64,000 nt of DNA from Ditylenchus dipsaci (GCA_004194705.1 SADC01001227.1:2480001-2544000); one strand, 5' to 3'. Positions 23,301 to 32,984 are shown, counted from the stretch's first letter. Notes: generated by a model not told the origin, from the sequence alone. Translations and numbers: made by a program.

Positions 23301-26300
23301 TCTGGTTTGATTTTACTGAGTTTGGAATCAATATTTTTAAGCACAATATTCTTGAAATATTCTTATACCAAAAGATATCCAAGACTTTGACGAGTCTTTT
23401 TCGCTAAAAACATGCGCTCTATCACGTGATATTTTTATTTTCTAAAAATTTGAGAAAATTACGAAACCAAGCCATAGCCAACTCAATTCTTGTCCAAAAG
23501 CCCTTGGTTATTTGTGGGGTTTCGAGGTCGAACCGGCTTCAATTTTGTGATATTGAATTGTTTTCGGGTAAAACGGAATTTTGCAGCTAATTCTCGTAAT
23601 TTTGCAGCTAATTTATGTTTATCCTGTTTTCAGTTAAATTTTCTTAACTTTTTCAAAAGTAATAACACCATCATGTAGCCCTGCGATTCTTGTTTCTAAT
23701 GACGTGTCATTCATTGCACCATTTTCGCAAAAAGTAGAACAAAAAAGTAAAAGTATGAAGCGAATAAAAAAATAATTTGGTTCATACTTTCAATTTTTGT
23801 TCTACTTTTTTCAGAGATGGAGCATTAAGCGATATTTCGTTGGAAAATAGAATCACAGGGCTACCTGATGGTGTTATCATATTAATAAAAAGAGTAGCAA
23901 ATCCAAGAAAAAAGGTAAAACATAAATTAGCTGCAAAATTACGAGAATTAGCTGCGAAATTCCCTTTTACCCCTTGTTTCTTGTGAGTCTTTATGCTAGT
24001 TCTGTTGTATTTTTCACGCTGAGTATTTTGTTATATTGCACTCTTAATTTTCTTTAAAAAAGTAAGACAGGAATATAGCAACACCAGGTATCCTTCCAAT
24101 TTCAACTCCAGGGAAAGTGCTGGTTCTACCTCTTCTCCTGTAATTTCAGAGTGACTTTTGTTTAAATTTTGTTCTGATTTCAGCTTATCTTATAGGTCTT
24201 GAATTTATGACTAGTTATTAATGCACAAACAATAACCAGGTTATTACAAAATAAATGATTTAAACATTAGAAAAAAGTTGCACGGTTGAACCGCGGAAAA
24301 AACAACAATACGGGTATCGAGGTGATTTCAGAACTTTGGAGTACCGGCTGTCCTACTTTTTGTGGGTTCACAGAACTGGGAAGCCAGATTCATAAGGAAC
24401 TTGTGTACGCTCTACAAGACTGCCCGAAAAAAAATTACATCGAAAAAACCCCGGTTACGGTCAGGGTCCCTCCTTGTGAGATAGGTGTGTGTGCGCACTC
24501 AACCCCAAGCCACCAAGTCTCGTGCGCCCCCGAAAGGGGCTTAATGGGTTAGAGATGCGCGCACTCACTTACCTTAAACATAATTCCGATCAAGACTCAT
24601 GACCAAAAATGCATATAGAGTCTCTTTTTGTCCAGCTCCAGTGACCAAAACGGCGTAGAATACCCTTATATAAAGTGGTCCCATCTTTTTAGGGCCTAAA
24701 ACACGTTTTTTACACGTTTTAGATGCTAAAACGCTCGGAAAAGCACTTTAATCCACTTTTTGAGTGAATACCGGATTATGCACTACGGCCACCATTTTTT
24801 TCAGAGTCTTTTGCACCAACAATTATATTGATCGCATTCACTCCTGTTTGATGTGGATGGCATACAATAAACATATGGCTGAAGATATAATCATACCACA
24901 AAAAAAACGTCTTGGGCCCATCTTTTTTCCACCTGATAGACCGTAAGCGTTTTAAAGAAAATCAAATCTGAGCATTAATATGAAAAAATTGTCCAAAATT
25001 AAAATAAATACTGTTTCATACACCTTAAAGAGACCACGACGTTTGGGTGAGGGACAAATTGACTATTTATTCTTATTGTTTTTTTATTATTGTTTTTTTA
25101 TTCATTTTTTATGTTTCGGCTGAGCTATGTGTCGCACTTAAAATTCTTGGTATGTATTTTTATAAAAGGGCCAACGAAGAAAGGTTTAAGTTATCAAAGT
25201 TTTGCTTCTAAATTTCACAAATACACATAAAATCGGATTTTTTAATAATGAACTGAGATCTAGATCACCCAAACCATTAATTAATAAAAACTCAAACTAA
25301 CAAGCGACCACTTTGTGGGATTGGACTCAGAATTTCACGCTTAACTCGATGGTGTGTTCGGTTTTAAAAATTTCAGTCAAAAAATTTTTGCTAGAGCTTT
25401 TTGAAAATGTAGAGTTTTTTTAGATTTTTGTTTTGGTACGAAAAGCGGTCATAAATTTTTTATACTAAAGATTTTTGTAAGTTGTAAATAGCATCTTGTA
25501 GAAGAGAAGCAGGGCTATTTTTTGACTGGTTATTTGCCTGTGTGTCATGAAAATTTACTACCGCATGATCAAGAGTCCTGCTCGGAATCAAAATCACAAA
25601 GATTATAGTGTGAGCCATTTGATGAGGAATCAACTTCAAATGGCTATAATTTCACCTGTGTGGACAAAATACCGTTTCATGAAAAAGTTTGTGGAGATTC
25701 TGAATCTGCAGAGAAAATTATAAAAAGGTTTTTCCTGGCTTCTGTAAGCTAGGTAAGTATATTTCGCCTTGACTTCTTTGAAAACTGCCAATTTGTGAAA
25801 TTTAACAGCGGATTCGTGTTCAACATAGTCGAATTTCTTTAAAACTGCTCTTACAATAAATAGCTTCGTGTCAAATTTAAAATTCCTCTCGAGACAAAAA
25901 AATTTAAATATGGAATATTTTAACATTTTAAATAATTTTTGTCTCGCGAGTAATTTGAAATTTAATGAATTTGAAATTTGCCTTTTTCTACAAAATTCTA
26001 TTTACAACTTACAAACATCGGTTCTTGTCGGTTATCCGGACTACCTTCACTATTTTGTTTATAGGTAGTCCTGTTTATGGGCAGAGGTAGTCTGGATAAC
26101 CGACAAGAACCCAAAATCTTTGTTATATAAAAAATTATGACCATTTTTTGTACTTACTCGTACTTACTTTCGTAACAAAAATCTTAAAAACTTCAAATTT
26201 TCAGACGGCTCTAGCAAAAATTTTTTGACTAAAATTTTTTAAACCGAAAACACCATCAAGAAATAAAATTCTGAGTCCAACCTCACAAAGTGGTCGCTCC

Positions 26301-29300
26301 GTAGTTCGAGTGTTAAAAATAGAAAAAAACTAAACAAAAAATAATAAGAATAAATAAAAAAGATTATGACAAATCTTTAATTTTTGGTATACCATAACCT
26401 GGTACACATTATGACCGGGTACAATGACTGGGTACAGTGTTAAATTTCGCCTTGGTCGCCCCTGTTGATTTTTTTACTTTTTTTCTATTTTTGAACTTTC
26501 ACCTACCAAGGCTTAGGTTCAGGGTAGGCCAGCGCCGTTAGAAGGGACTCAAAAGTGTTGTTTGAACATATTTTTTAAACTTTCGCAAAAAGCTGTATTC
26601 GGTCGTTGTACTTGGTCATGATGTGTACCCGGTCGTCAGACCAATTTTTTCGCGGCGGCGCGTGCCAGTGATGCCGTGGAATTTAAAAATGTCGTTAAAT
26701 TTACTCATAAAAAACAAGCACTAGATAAAATTGCCTTAAAAATTTTGGTGTCCGTGCCCTGTCAGAAATTCTACAGGGTGAACCAACAAAAAACCCCTGA
26801 ACTTTGACGGCTCCGTTAGTTCCCTTCTAATCATTACTTTTTTGCTCATGATATGTCATTTTGTAGCACTGACAATCTTCTAGCAAATAGTATAGTGAAA
26901 TTTCAAAACTGAGAAAAATATTATTGATGAATAAACACATCAAAAACTTTAGTTTCGATTTCAAATTGCCAAATTTCCATTTTTCGTTGAAGTAACCTGT
27001 AATCAAAACGCTTATTGAGTTTTGAGTGCTGCAATAATATCTTTTCGCTATGTTGTAGCGCAGATCAAGGGCTACAAAGTTAACTTTAAGGAATAATTTT
27101 TCAAAGTTTAAATGTTGAGATATGGCTTTTTGAAAAAACCGAGAATAACCAAACACCGATTTTCCCTAATTTTATCGAATTTTAGTCATTTTGTAAGGTG
27201 GTTGCTTTTTACCAAAAAGGCTATATCTGAACACTTAGATTTACAAAAAAAATTCTTTAAGATGAATTTCGTAGCTCTTGGTCTGCGCTACAACATAAAT
27301 TCACTATATTGGTACAGCTCTAAAAAACTAATCAAGCTTTTGATCAGCGGAAGTAATGAAAAATATTATCATAACCTTTAAAAATGACTTTACAGGTGTT
27401 AGGAGCCAAATGCCGACTTTTTCAAGAGAATCCACACAAGGTTAATATACCAGTCGAGAGAGGAAGAAAAGGGCTACAAAATCATGTGTTTAGAATATTA
27501 TTAAGAAATAATAATTTATATACAGTCCCCTCTCGATATAGTGACCCCACCTCAAGTTCGTTCCCACCTTGGGTCCGACACTTTTTTAAACCTCATTTTC
27601 GGAATATTTTATTAATTCTGTTTTGACAGTCTGGTCGCAATTATCGTAAGGATTCCGATTTTGCCGGCCGTTTTTCAATAATTGAATAATTATACCATTT
27701 AAAAATCAAAAACTCGATATAGTGACCCTCTAATTTTTTTAGATTTTTTTAGAGGGTCATTATATCGAGTTTTTGATTTTTAAAGGACCATACTTGTTGA
27801 TGACAATGAGAATTTGGAAAATTCAAATGCTTTTTATTCCGTAATTGTTTGGCAATTTTTTTTATATATCAATATTTTCAAGCTCAAAAAATATTTGTCA
27901 GTCACCACCAGTGTTTTCAAAACTCATCCTCAACTTTTCGCCTCAACTTTTTTAACATCGCCTGTAAAGACTATTTTTGATTTCTTTTTGGAAATCTGTT
28001 TGATACGTTTTGTTCAGCATTAAAAGTTTAGGATAGGGGATGGAGAAAAAAATTCAGACCCATTTTCCGCCAAGAAAATCGATAAAAAACCGCCTGAAGG
28101 TGAAAATTCACATTCCTAAACTCAACCGGTTGAGTTTAGCAAATTTTCGCCTTCAGGCAGTTTTTTATCGATTTTCTTGGCGGAAAATGGGTCTGAATTT
28201 TTTTCTCTATCCCCTATCCTCAACTTTTAATGCTGAAGAAAACGTATCAAACAGATTTCCAAAAAGAAATCAAAAATAGTCTTTACAGGCGATGTTAAAA
28301 AAGTTGAGGATGAGTTTTGAAAACACTGGTCACCACTCACAGCCTTTCAAAATTAAAATTTCCTTGTAGTTCAACTTAAACAAAACGCCAAGATTTTTAG
28401 TGTAATTTTTTACGCTTTTTAATTTTTTGTCTTCTCTTCACCGAAATGTACTGTCTTTTCAAAAAGCACAATAATTTTTACCCCAAAATATTTTTTGTTT
28501 AGCGAAGTCACATGATATGCTTTTCTTCATGTAATACTGGGTAATATTCTAACATCTCATAATTAGTAGCAACTATAATTAGTTAAACCTTACAATTAAT
28601 ACGACCAGCGACCAATAAAATTTCTTTCACAAAAAAACTCAGAACTATCTATCTTTATTTGGACAGCAACGCAACAGAAAAACAAAATTCCGTAACTTCG
28701 GAGAATAACTTTAAAACATACAGAATAAATCAGTAGTTTTTGAGACCGGCCGAGCAACATCTACCACCCTTTTTTTTCTGGGCAAAACATCAGCAGCAGG
28801 ACAGAAGCGCCAATGTCAAGCAAAGCAGAATTGAGTGTCATCTTCAGAGCCTACTCCAACGATTCATTAAAGGGCATGTCCGTCTACGACAACGAGTTTC
28901 ACACGTTTGAATTGGCGGAAGACAGCTTTTTTACTCCAAAAATGCACGAAATTGTTTTTTTGAACCGCAAATTTATTATAAATAGCGGCAAATTATTATT
29001 TTTGTGCATTTTTGGAGTAAAAAAGCTGTCCCCGCCAATTCAAACGTAGAAAACTCGTTGTCGTAGACGGGCATGGCCCTTTAAGGCGACTTCTAGCACC
29101 ACAAGCCAACTGATATCACTTCAGATTGCATCGCTTAGCTAAAGCTGAGGTCGACGAGAATGCTTAAAGCTATATTGTGTGAGGGCGAAAACTGTGACAG
29201 GGGCAAAAACAACAAGGGCAAAATCCTAGAGCAAAAACTGTGAAAAAATTGCAAACCTTCTATTTCGACCAGCCAGAAAATCAGGAACAGCCAAAGTTTT

Positions 29301-31461
29301 GATGAAAACAGCATCAACGTCCAACCTATGCGTATCGCGCTTGAAGAACAGCATTTGCTTTTCGGAAACATGATTAAAAGAAGCAGAGATTCCCTAGAAG
29401 CAAGACATATATTACCTGAAGTCAGGCCAAACAAGTTCGAGATTCTACCTTGTGCAGCTCAGCAGAAATTGTAAAGTCCACAGCCAGTTCATTTGGTCTT
29501 CTTTTCGCTAGCTGACATTGGAAAACGAATCGCGAAAAAATGGCTCAATGCATATACTTCCAGTCACATATCCGGTTCTCTCCATAGCTGAAAATGGAAT
29601 GATGACCTGTTATAACCAGAATCAACTGAAAATTAACCTTTTGAGTCATAAGTGGATAAGCGCGAAATCAGCCTGTCCAATTCTCCTGTTCATGGCTGCT
29701 TGCTGACGTTTAGCTGTGATTGCTGATCTCCTTCCCATCACGAAGTTCTGCTCTTGATTCAGCTTCCAGTCGGTTTTCATCAGCTCGTTTCACTGAAACA
29801 AAAGAGCAGTCAAAACAGTAGATGAAACAAGGTGAAAGAGCTTACAAAGACGTACCTTCCCTGCCTCTTTTGCTCTTGCGCTGGCCTTTCTTTGCCGATC
29901 GTCTTGGCCCTTCTCGCTATCGTCAGAGCTGTTCTTGCTTCGGAAGTCTTCAGAATGTTGGCTTGCTTGATTGCCCGCTGCTTCTGCACTGCAGTATTCC
30001 GTCTTGTTCGGACCATTGGGCTTGCCTAAGAACGCAAAAAAATTAAACTAGAATAAACGACAGACAAAAAGTGCAAAACCACAGAATTTTTCGTACAATT
30101 TTTATACCAAAATGTAGCCTGTACATTCAGCTACCAGGAAAGTCAGACCGATTTTTGTAAAGTCAGAATTTAAAAAAAATTAGAGACCATTAAAAGCAAA
30201 CAACCGCCATTTTTCCGAGTAAAAGTAGGGGTTTTTTCGTTTTCCATCTAACTTTTGCATTAGACACCCTAAATTTGCATTTTTTCTATACGTCCTTGGT
30301 ACCAACATGCAGCAAATTTACTCCTCTATCGGGTCTCTGACTTTGTTTAGAAAAATTAGACAGAAAAACTTGGCGGGACCTCTATCAAATTAATAAGGCG
30401 AAGAAATTTCTTCGAAAATTTTTAAAGAAATTGCTTGTGGTTTTGCAATTTTACGAGTTTTATGGGCAAGTGATGGCTCATTCGAAAGCCCTTCACGTGA
30501 GGAATATTTTGGCTCAAAGCATGCAGAAGCCGAAAAGGAAAAACCGTTGCATAGGCATGAAACAAAAAAAGGGTCTCAAATCGACTATTTTCGATAATTT
30601 TTTGTTTGGTGCCAATTTCCCTAATACACTAAGATTCAAATTTTGAAAGGCTGTGCACTGGGAGTCGAACCTTCGACACTACTGTATGTGCCATGGAACT
30701 CTACCACTGAGCTACACAGGCGACTTATTTAATCTTGTGTTTCACATTACTTATTGCTACATTTGCGAAGAGAATAAAAATTTAAAAAATATTGTCAAAC
30801 AATTACGGCATAAAAAAAAAGTATCCCGCGCGCATTTGAATTTGCCAAATTCTCATTGTCATGAACAAGTATGGTCCTTTAAAAATCAAAAACTCGATAT
30901 AATGACCCTCTAAAAAATCTAAAAAAATTAGAGGGTCACTATATCGAGTTTTTGATTTTTAAATGGTATAATTATTCAGTTATTGAAAAACGGCCGGCAA
31001 AATCGGAATCCTTACGATAATTGCGACCAGACTGTCAAAACAGAATTAATAAAATATTCCGAAAATGAGGTTTAAAAAAGTGTCGGACCCAAGGTGGGAA
31101 CGAACTTGAGGTGGGGTCACTATATCGAGAGGGGACTGTATCAAAAATTATCCTGTAAGCCCGTTTGCTTCATCAAAAGCTGAAAATTCGGCAATTTTAA
31201 ATCGAGGCTGAAGTTTTTAATTTTAACAGGACTATTTTAAAGATTGTTCCCGTAAAAAATTCAGTCTTGATTAAGATTTTAAGTCTGAATGCTGGAATAT
31301 ATATTTTTTTTAGAAAAGTTGATGAAAGCATTGAGCTGCTGGAGATGGAAAAGAAATTTGTTCAATACACAGCTGACATTTTGCAGAGAAGACTTGACTT
31401 AGACCTGCAGGTGAAAAAATGGAATGAGCTGATGGAACAGAGAAAGAAACAAGACTCTTAA
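14379..31461 (+). CDS. Ten-exon gene, 450-residue protein of unknown family
   Basis: Exons: 14,379-14,408, 15,315-15,449, 15,964-16,268, 17,283-17,358, 18,674-18,748, 18,816-18,982, 19,033-19,088, 21,661-21,881, 24,805-24,942 and 31,314-31,461. All have GT/AG borders and all phases join. The reading frame needs one extra A at the A-runs 16,001-16,004 and 18,897-18,899. I do not recognise the family. The start is MPLNAEDYKE, and exon 2 carries a hydrophobic patch (FIGFFVPLFLV) that is short for a membrane helix. Exon 3 reads like a folded beta-rich domain (FSCLPPFMIISVKGESKEVV). Exon 6 is charged and helical (LEREAIEKEKRERDPKKLK). Exon 8 has WHVHLIEYADDYAVFRIPV. The last exon is a coiled-coil-like helix (ILQRRLDLDLQVKKWNELME) ending QRKKQDS. 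No signal peptide is seen, so it is probably cytosolic or nuclear. The introns range from 50 nt to 6.4 kb and hold most of the local mobile elements. Confidence 0.72.
14420..15272. mobile_element. CCGTA/TACGG-family element filling intron 1
   Basis: CTGTATATTCTCGATTAAAGGCCC at the left (approximate) and TTTGAGAATATACGG at the right are the family ends. Inside are long inverted arms (14,560-15,150), including CAATAGCTTG and its inverse, and AATCAGCTTGGAGGACCAAG. The element makes up about 94 percent of intron 1 (14,409-15,314) of the ten-exon gene. The 196-residue open frame inside is a palindrome artefact. Confidence 0.6.
16475..17045. repeat. Foldback containing a GACCGGATACAA element
   Basis: The outer arms ATTACACTATACCCCAGG and GTGCTGGGGTATGGTGTAAT enclose an inner element. 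That element begins ACCACGACCGGATACAAATT and ends with its inverse ATTTGTATCCGGTCGTAG. The inner element is repeated at 26,388-26,640. It also carries TTGCCTTGGTCTCCCCTGTTG and GTTAGGACGGACTCAAAC. It lies in intron 3 of the ten-exon gene. Confidence 0.6.
17610..17915. repeat. Foldback in intron 4 of the ten-exon gene
   Basis: AAGGACACAAATCATGTTTTC and its inverse GAAAACATGATTTGTGTCCG are about 260 bp apart, with CACCGAAACACGTCTAC and GTAGACGTGTTTCGGTG inside. The rest of this intron (17,916-18,673) is AT-rich and shows nothing recognisable. Confidence 0.6.
19430..20135. repeat. Foldback, about 700 bp, near-perfect arms
   Basis: The arms 19,475-19,795 and 19,800-20,130 are inverted copies, with few mismatches over about 320 bp. 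An example is GAGGAGGGATTCCAACGGGT with ACCAGTTGGAATCCCTCCTC. The centre is about 19,797. It lies in intron 7 of the ten-exon gene. Confidence 0.7.
20450..20595 (-). repeat. CCTTGGTCC-type repeat, inverted copy
   Basis: Running right to left, TTACCTTGGTTTCACAAGGC then AAAAAGTCAAATTTTGG then a T-run and TTTTTAGCATATAAAAATTAC match the 105-250 and 13,729 copies. Confidence 0.55.
20630..21190. repeat. Inner foldback copy split by a CCGTA element
   Basis: Bases 20,630-20,739 (AACATAGTTTTGTTAACTGG through AGGCCCCAGTCAGCAAAAC) continue at 21,176 with TGTTCAAAAC. Without the insert and one TA, the join reads CAAAACTATGTTCAA, which is exactly the sequence of the uninterrupted copy near 7,789. Confidence 0.7.
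20742..21173. mobile_element. CCGTA/TACGG-family MITE with TA target duplication
   Basis: Ends CCGTATTTTCTCTAATGAAAG and its inverse CTTTTATTAGAGAAAATACGG, flanked by TA on both sides. The element is internally palindromic: TAGCCGCTGCGCTGCTCCCG versus CGGGAGCGGCGCAGCGGCTA. The surrounding repeat is interrupted cleanly at a TA, so the element was mobile. Confidence 0.75.
21195..21500. repeat. Repeat debris with three GGGGGACCAAGGCA copies
   Basis: The hairpin-half module GGGGGACCAAGGCA appears at about 21,257, 21,388 and 21,408. It is followed by a right end of the CCGTA family, TAATAGAGAAAATACGATAA. The rest of the intron to 21,660 shows nothing. Confidence 0.5.
22105..22216. repeat. Left half of a foldback copy interrupted by the 2.3-kb palindrome
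   Basis: AACATAGTTTTGATAACTAG through CAGAGTCACTTTCGTGTGATTTG is one arm of the 7.48-7.83 kb family. Its continuation, GTGTGTGTGCGCACTCAACC, appears at 24,487. A G16 run lies just before it, at 22,064-22,080. Confidence 0.6.
22217..24480. repeat. 2.3-kb near-perfect composite palindrome in intron 8
   Basis: The outer arms, about 22,217-22,710 and 23,990-24,475, are inverted and nearly identical over some 490 bp. One end reads AAAGGAGGGACCCTGACCGT and the other ACGGTCAGGGTCCCTCCTT. A second arm pair (22,711-22,870 and 23,405-23,560) shares GCTCTATCACGTGATATTTT. Two further palindromes, 22,935-23,270 and 23,570-23,960, sit inside. The identical open frames starting MNRGKNNNTGIEVISELWST on both arms follow from the symmetry. 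I could not identify a target duplication. Confidence 0.75.
22935..23270. repeat. Inner palindrome with tRNA-like A and B boxes on both arms
   Basis: TGGCGCAGTGG at 22,974-22,984 fits the RNA polymerase III A box and GGTTCAAATCC at 23,022-23,032 fits the B box, 48 nt apart. The inverted arm repeats them, with the B box changed to GGTTCTATTCC. Neither arm folds into a full cloverleaf, so this is a tRNA-derived sequence, not a working tRNA gene. Confidence 0.55.
24482..24670. repeat. Right half of the interrupted foldback copy
   Basis: GTGTGTGTGCGCACTCAACC, a central GCCCCCGAAAGGGGC, then AGATGCGCGCACTCACTTACC. This matches the right part of the copy at 56,740-56,850. Confidence 0.55.
25130..26340. 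repeat. 1.2-kb foldback in intron 9
   Basis: The arms share GCGACCACTTTGTGGGATTG (25,296) with its partner CCTCACAAAGTGGTCGCTC. They also share ATTTCAGTCAAAAAATTTTTGC with its inverse. The inner part, with CTCGAGACAAAAAAATTTAA and AATTTTTGTCTCGCGAG, belongs to the family repeated at 61,085-61,250. GGTTCTTGTCGGTTATCCGG near 26,022 is mirrored at about 26,090. Confidence 0.65.
26388..26645. repeat. GACCGGGTACAA element, second copy
   Basis: It has the same order as 16,610-16,860: CATTATGACCGGGTACAATG, TTCGCCTTGGTCGCCCCTG, CAGGGTAGGCCAGCGCCGTT, GGGACTCAAAAGTG, and an inverted end, GATGTGTACCCGGTCGTCAG. Confidence 0.6.
26815..27380. repeat. Foldback, same family as 49.6-50.2 kb
   Basis: AATGTTGAGATATGGCTTTT (27,110) and its mirror AAGGCTATATCTGAACACTT share a family with the 49,866-50,110 element, which has GTGTTGAGATATGGCCTTTT. 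The arms also share GCTACAAAGTTAACTTTAAG and CTTAAGATGAATTTCGTAGC-like sequence. Confidence 0.6.
27909..28328. mobile_element. hAT-like MITE, 420 bp, 8-bp duplication GTCACCAC
   Basis: The termini CAGTGTTTTCAAAACTCATC and its exact inverse are flanked by GTCACCAC on both sides (27,901-27,908 and 28,329-28,336). The element is palindromic throughout, with a centre near 28,118. CAGTG-type ends and 8-bp duplications are typical of hAT elements. Confidence 0.85.
28871..29080. mobile_element. TTAA-site MITE, 210 bp
   Basis: AGGGCATGTCCGTCTACGAC and its inverse GTCGTAGACGGGCATGGCCCT (nearly exact) are flanked by TTAA at 28,867-28,870 and 29,081-29,084. Inner block GACAGCTTTTTTACTCC is shared with the 12,481 copy. 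The 78-residue frame across it is a palindrome artefact. Confidence 0.8.
29125..29474 (+). pseudogene. Broken coding stretch, unknown family
   Basis: One frame reads LHRLAKAEVDENA and shifts to MLKAILCEGENCDRGKNNKG. It then meets one TGA and continues NCKPSISTSQKIRNSQSFDE to EARHILPEVRPNKFEILPCA before a stop at 29,472. The amino-acid make-up is protein-like, but a shift and a stop interrupt it. It sits inside the 3.6-kb composite element, so it may be a remnant of that element's protein. Confidence 0.35.
29710..30025 (-). CDS. Candidate two-exon charged C-terminal region
   Basis: Exon 30,025-29,846 (acceptor TTGCGTTCTTAG, donor GTAAGC) reads KPNGPNKTEYCSAEAAGNQA, then SEDFRSKNSSDDSEKGQDDR. 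A 53-nt intron then joins in phase to 29,792-29,710, KRADENRLEAESRAELRDGK, ending SNHS. The product is very hydrophilic with no domain seen. The other minus-strand frame is also open (MVRTRRNTAVQKQRAIKQAN), so the choice is uncertain. The location inside a mobile composite suggests a transposon protein tail. Confidence 0.33.
30655..30730 (-). ncRNA. tRNA-like sequence (Pol III A and B boxes), not a canonical tRNA
   Basis: Read on the minus strand, TAGCTCAGTGG (30,724-30,714) is an A box and GGTTCGACTCC (30,671-30,661) a B box. GGCAC and GUGUC could form an anticodon stem with an 8-nt loop. The T stem does not pair and the acceptor stem has mismatches, so it is a pseudo-tRNA or a SINE head. 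Confidence 0.5.
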
Positions 31462-31479
31462 AGAACATAATATTTTTTT

Positions 31480-32400
31480 GTTTTTCATAAACTTCATTGT
31501 ACAGGTGCTAGCCCATATTTGACAACAAACCTATACTTTCATTTTTTTTAAACAGTGCAGTGTTTTCATAAGTAACACTAGCACGGGAATTCTCGAATGT
31601 AATAACGGTTCATATACCGTATTTCCTGTAATTTCTTTCCCGTGGAAGTAATTTTTCAACCCTTCTCTAGAAGGGGGAGTAAGAAGAGGAGTAGAAGAGG
31701 GAGGGGAGTAATTAGAGGGAGGGAGAAATTAGAGCGAGGGGAATAATTTTCAACGACACAGCGCCGAAGGCGCTACGAAAAATTTTCAAATTTTGGTATC
31801 AGGGAAAAATACATTTAGTCAAATTTTCAGCCATACAGCTTTTGCCTTTCCGGCACAGAAGGAGCTTGTTTTTAATCTCTCTCAGTTTACCCTTTGAATC
31901 AAGCTCTTCATTTATAGTAGATCAGGGCTTGCACTTAACTATCCGAATGAGCTATGGGCATCACTGCTATCCGCTGCAAAATTCAAACGAATGAACACTA
32001 GTGCCAAAGATGAATATAGCACATTCCCAAAACTTTTTGCTTTCCACAAGACGGGACAATTCCAAAACACTAAACAATTCAACACAACACTAGACAATTT
32101 AAGAAAGCCACTTTAAAAGCAATGAAAATATGCCACTATCAGCGCTTATGCTGAAACTTACCAAAATTTTACATCTATTACCTCAGCTAAGAAGCAAATA
32201 CTCAGGATAAACACCCCAAGCAACCAATACAGTAGCAAGACATCAGTCAAATACTGAACAACAACGGAAAAACAGTTCTAAAGTGTTGGACTTGCAGAAA
32301 CTCCCAATCCATCTACATTCTGTTAGTCATCTGGAAGCCTCAGGTCTGGAGTTTTTCGAACCTCCAAACATAAGTGCAATGCTCTCAAAAAGCCCAACTT
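31480..32400. other. No gene seen
   Basis: A left end of the CCGTA family (TACCGTATTTCCTGTAATTT) lies at about 31,615. It is followed by a purine-rich GGGAGGGGAGTAATTAGAGG stretch. The remainder to 32,400 is unremarkable, with no spliced coding pattern. Confidence 0.4.
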
Positions 32401-32414
32401 TCGTGACGACTCAT

Positions 32415-32735
32415 CACGGTGAGGTATGGTTTTTTCGGTGCGTTAACGTTTCGTCATTTTTTTCCAAATGGAAAAAATGACGAAAGTCAAAAAGTGATTT
32501 TTTTGAAAAAAATTGCCTTGGTCCCCCTGTTATTTTGAAACGTTGCTTATTGGTGCTTCCTTATTGGCGTTTCCAAAACAACAGGGGGGACCAAGGCAAT
32601 TTTTTTCAAAAAAATCACTTTTTGCCTTTCGTCATTTTTTTCCATTTGGAAAAAAATTACGAAACGTCTCTTTACCGTTTTTTCGGCTCTAGTCAAGAAA
32701 GAGCTTTTTTTGCCTTGGTTCCCTCTGTTGTGAAT
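32415..32735. repeat. Foldback with CCTTGGTCCCCCTGTT arms
   Basis: AACGTTTCGTCATTTTTTTCC and its inverse occur repeatedly. TTGCCTTGGTCCCCCTGTTA (32,513) and its mirror CAGGGGGGACCAAGGCAA (32,581) form the inner arms. A further TTGCCTTGGTTCCCTCTGTT follows at 32,710. Confidence 0.6.
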
Positions 32736-32984
32736 CACGGTCCAACTGAAGTAGCTTGCCTTACCTAAGCTTTACTTTGAGACACAACTATTAACCACTG
32801 TTTAGTCGAAGCACTGTAAGTATTCACGATTATCGGAGCACTTAAACTAAACCATGATTCATGTTTAAGTCAAAAGAAGTTCCAAAAAAATAATGTAACC
32901 GTTTCGAGTGCAAAAAATTCTATCAAAAATGTGAAACTCAATCAAAATACCTGGGTGAAGTAGTACCTGCACCAAGTTTTTGTC

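Larger units (their letters stand above)
27523..31138. mobile_element. 3.6-kb composite element with pogo-like ends and TA duplication
   Basis: CAGTCCCCTCTCGATATAGT at the left and ACTATATCGAGAGGGGACTG at the right are perfect inverse ends, with TA on both sides. About 315 bp (27,523-27,840 versus 30,829-31,138) are inverted repeats. Each arm contains its own palindrome (ACTCGATATAGTGACCCTCT) and, further in, TTAA followed by AGGACCATAC, the end of a TTAA-type element. The unit therefore looks like elements nested within and flanking one another. It carries an hAT MITE, a TTAA MITE, a tRNA-like sequence and broken coding stretches, but no transposase I can name. It fills more than half of intron 9 of the ten-exon gene. 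Confidence 0.65.

Noticed and set aside
22091..24552. Two identical 88-102-residue ORFs starting MNRGKNNNTGIEVI
   Set aside because: They are the same sequence on the two arms of the 2.3-kb palindrome; a possible signature of the element, but without domains or flanking gene signals.
30655..30730. Functional tRNA gene
   Set aside because: A and B boxes are good, but the T stem does not pair, the anticodon loop would have 8 nt and the acceptor stem has mismatches; it is kept only as tRNA-like.
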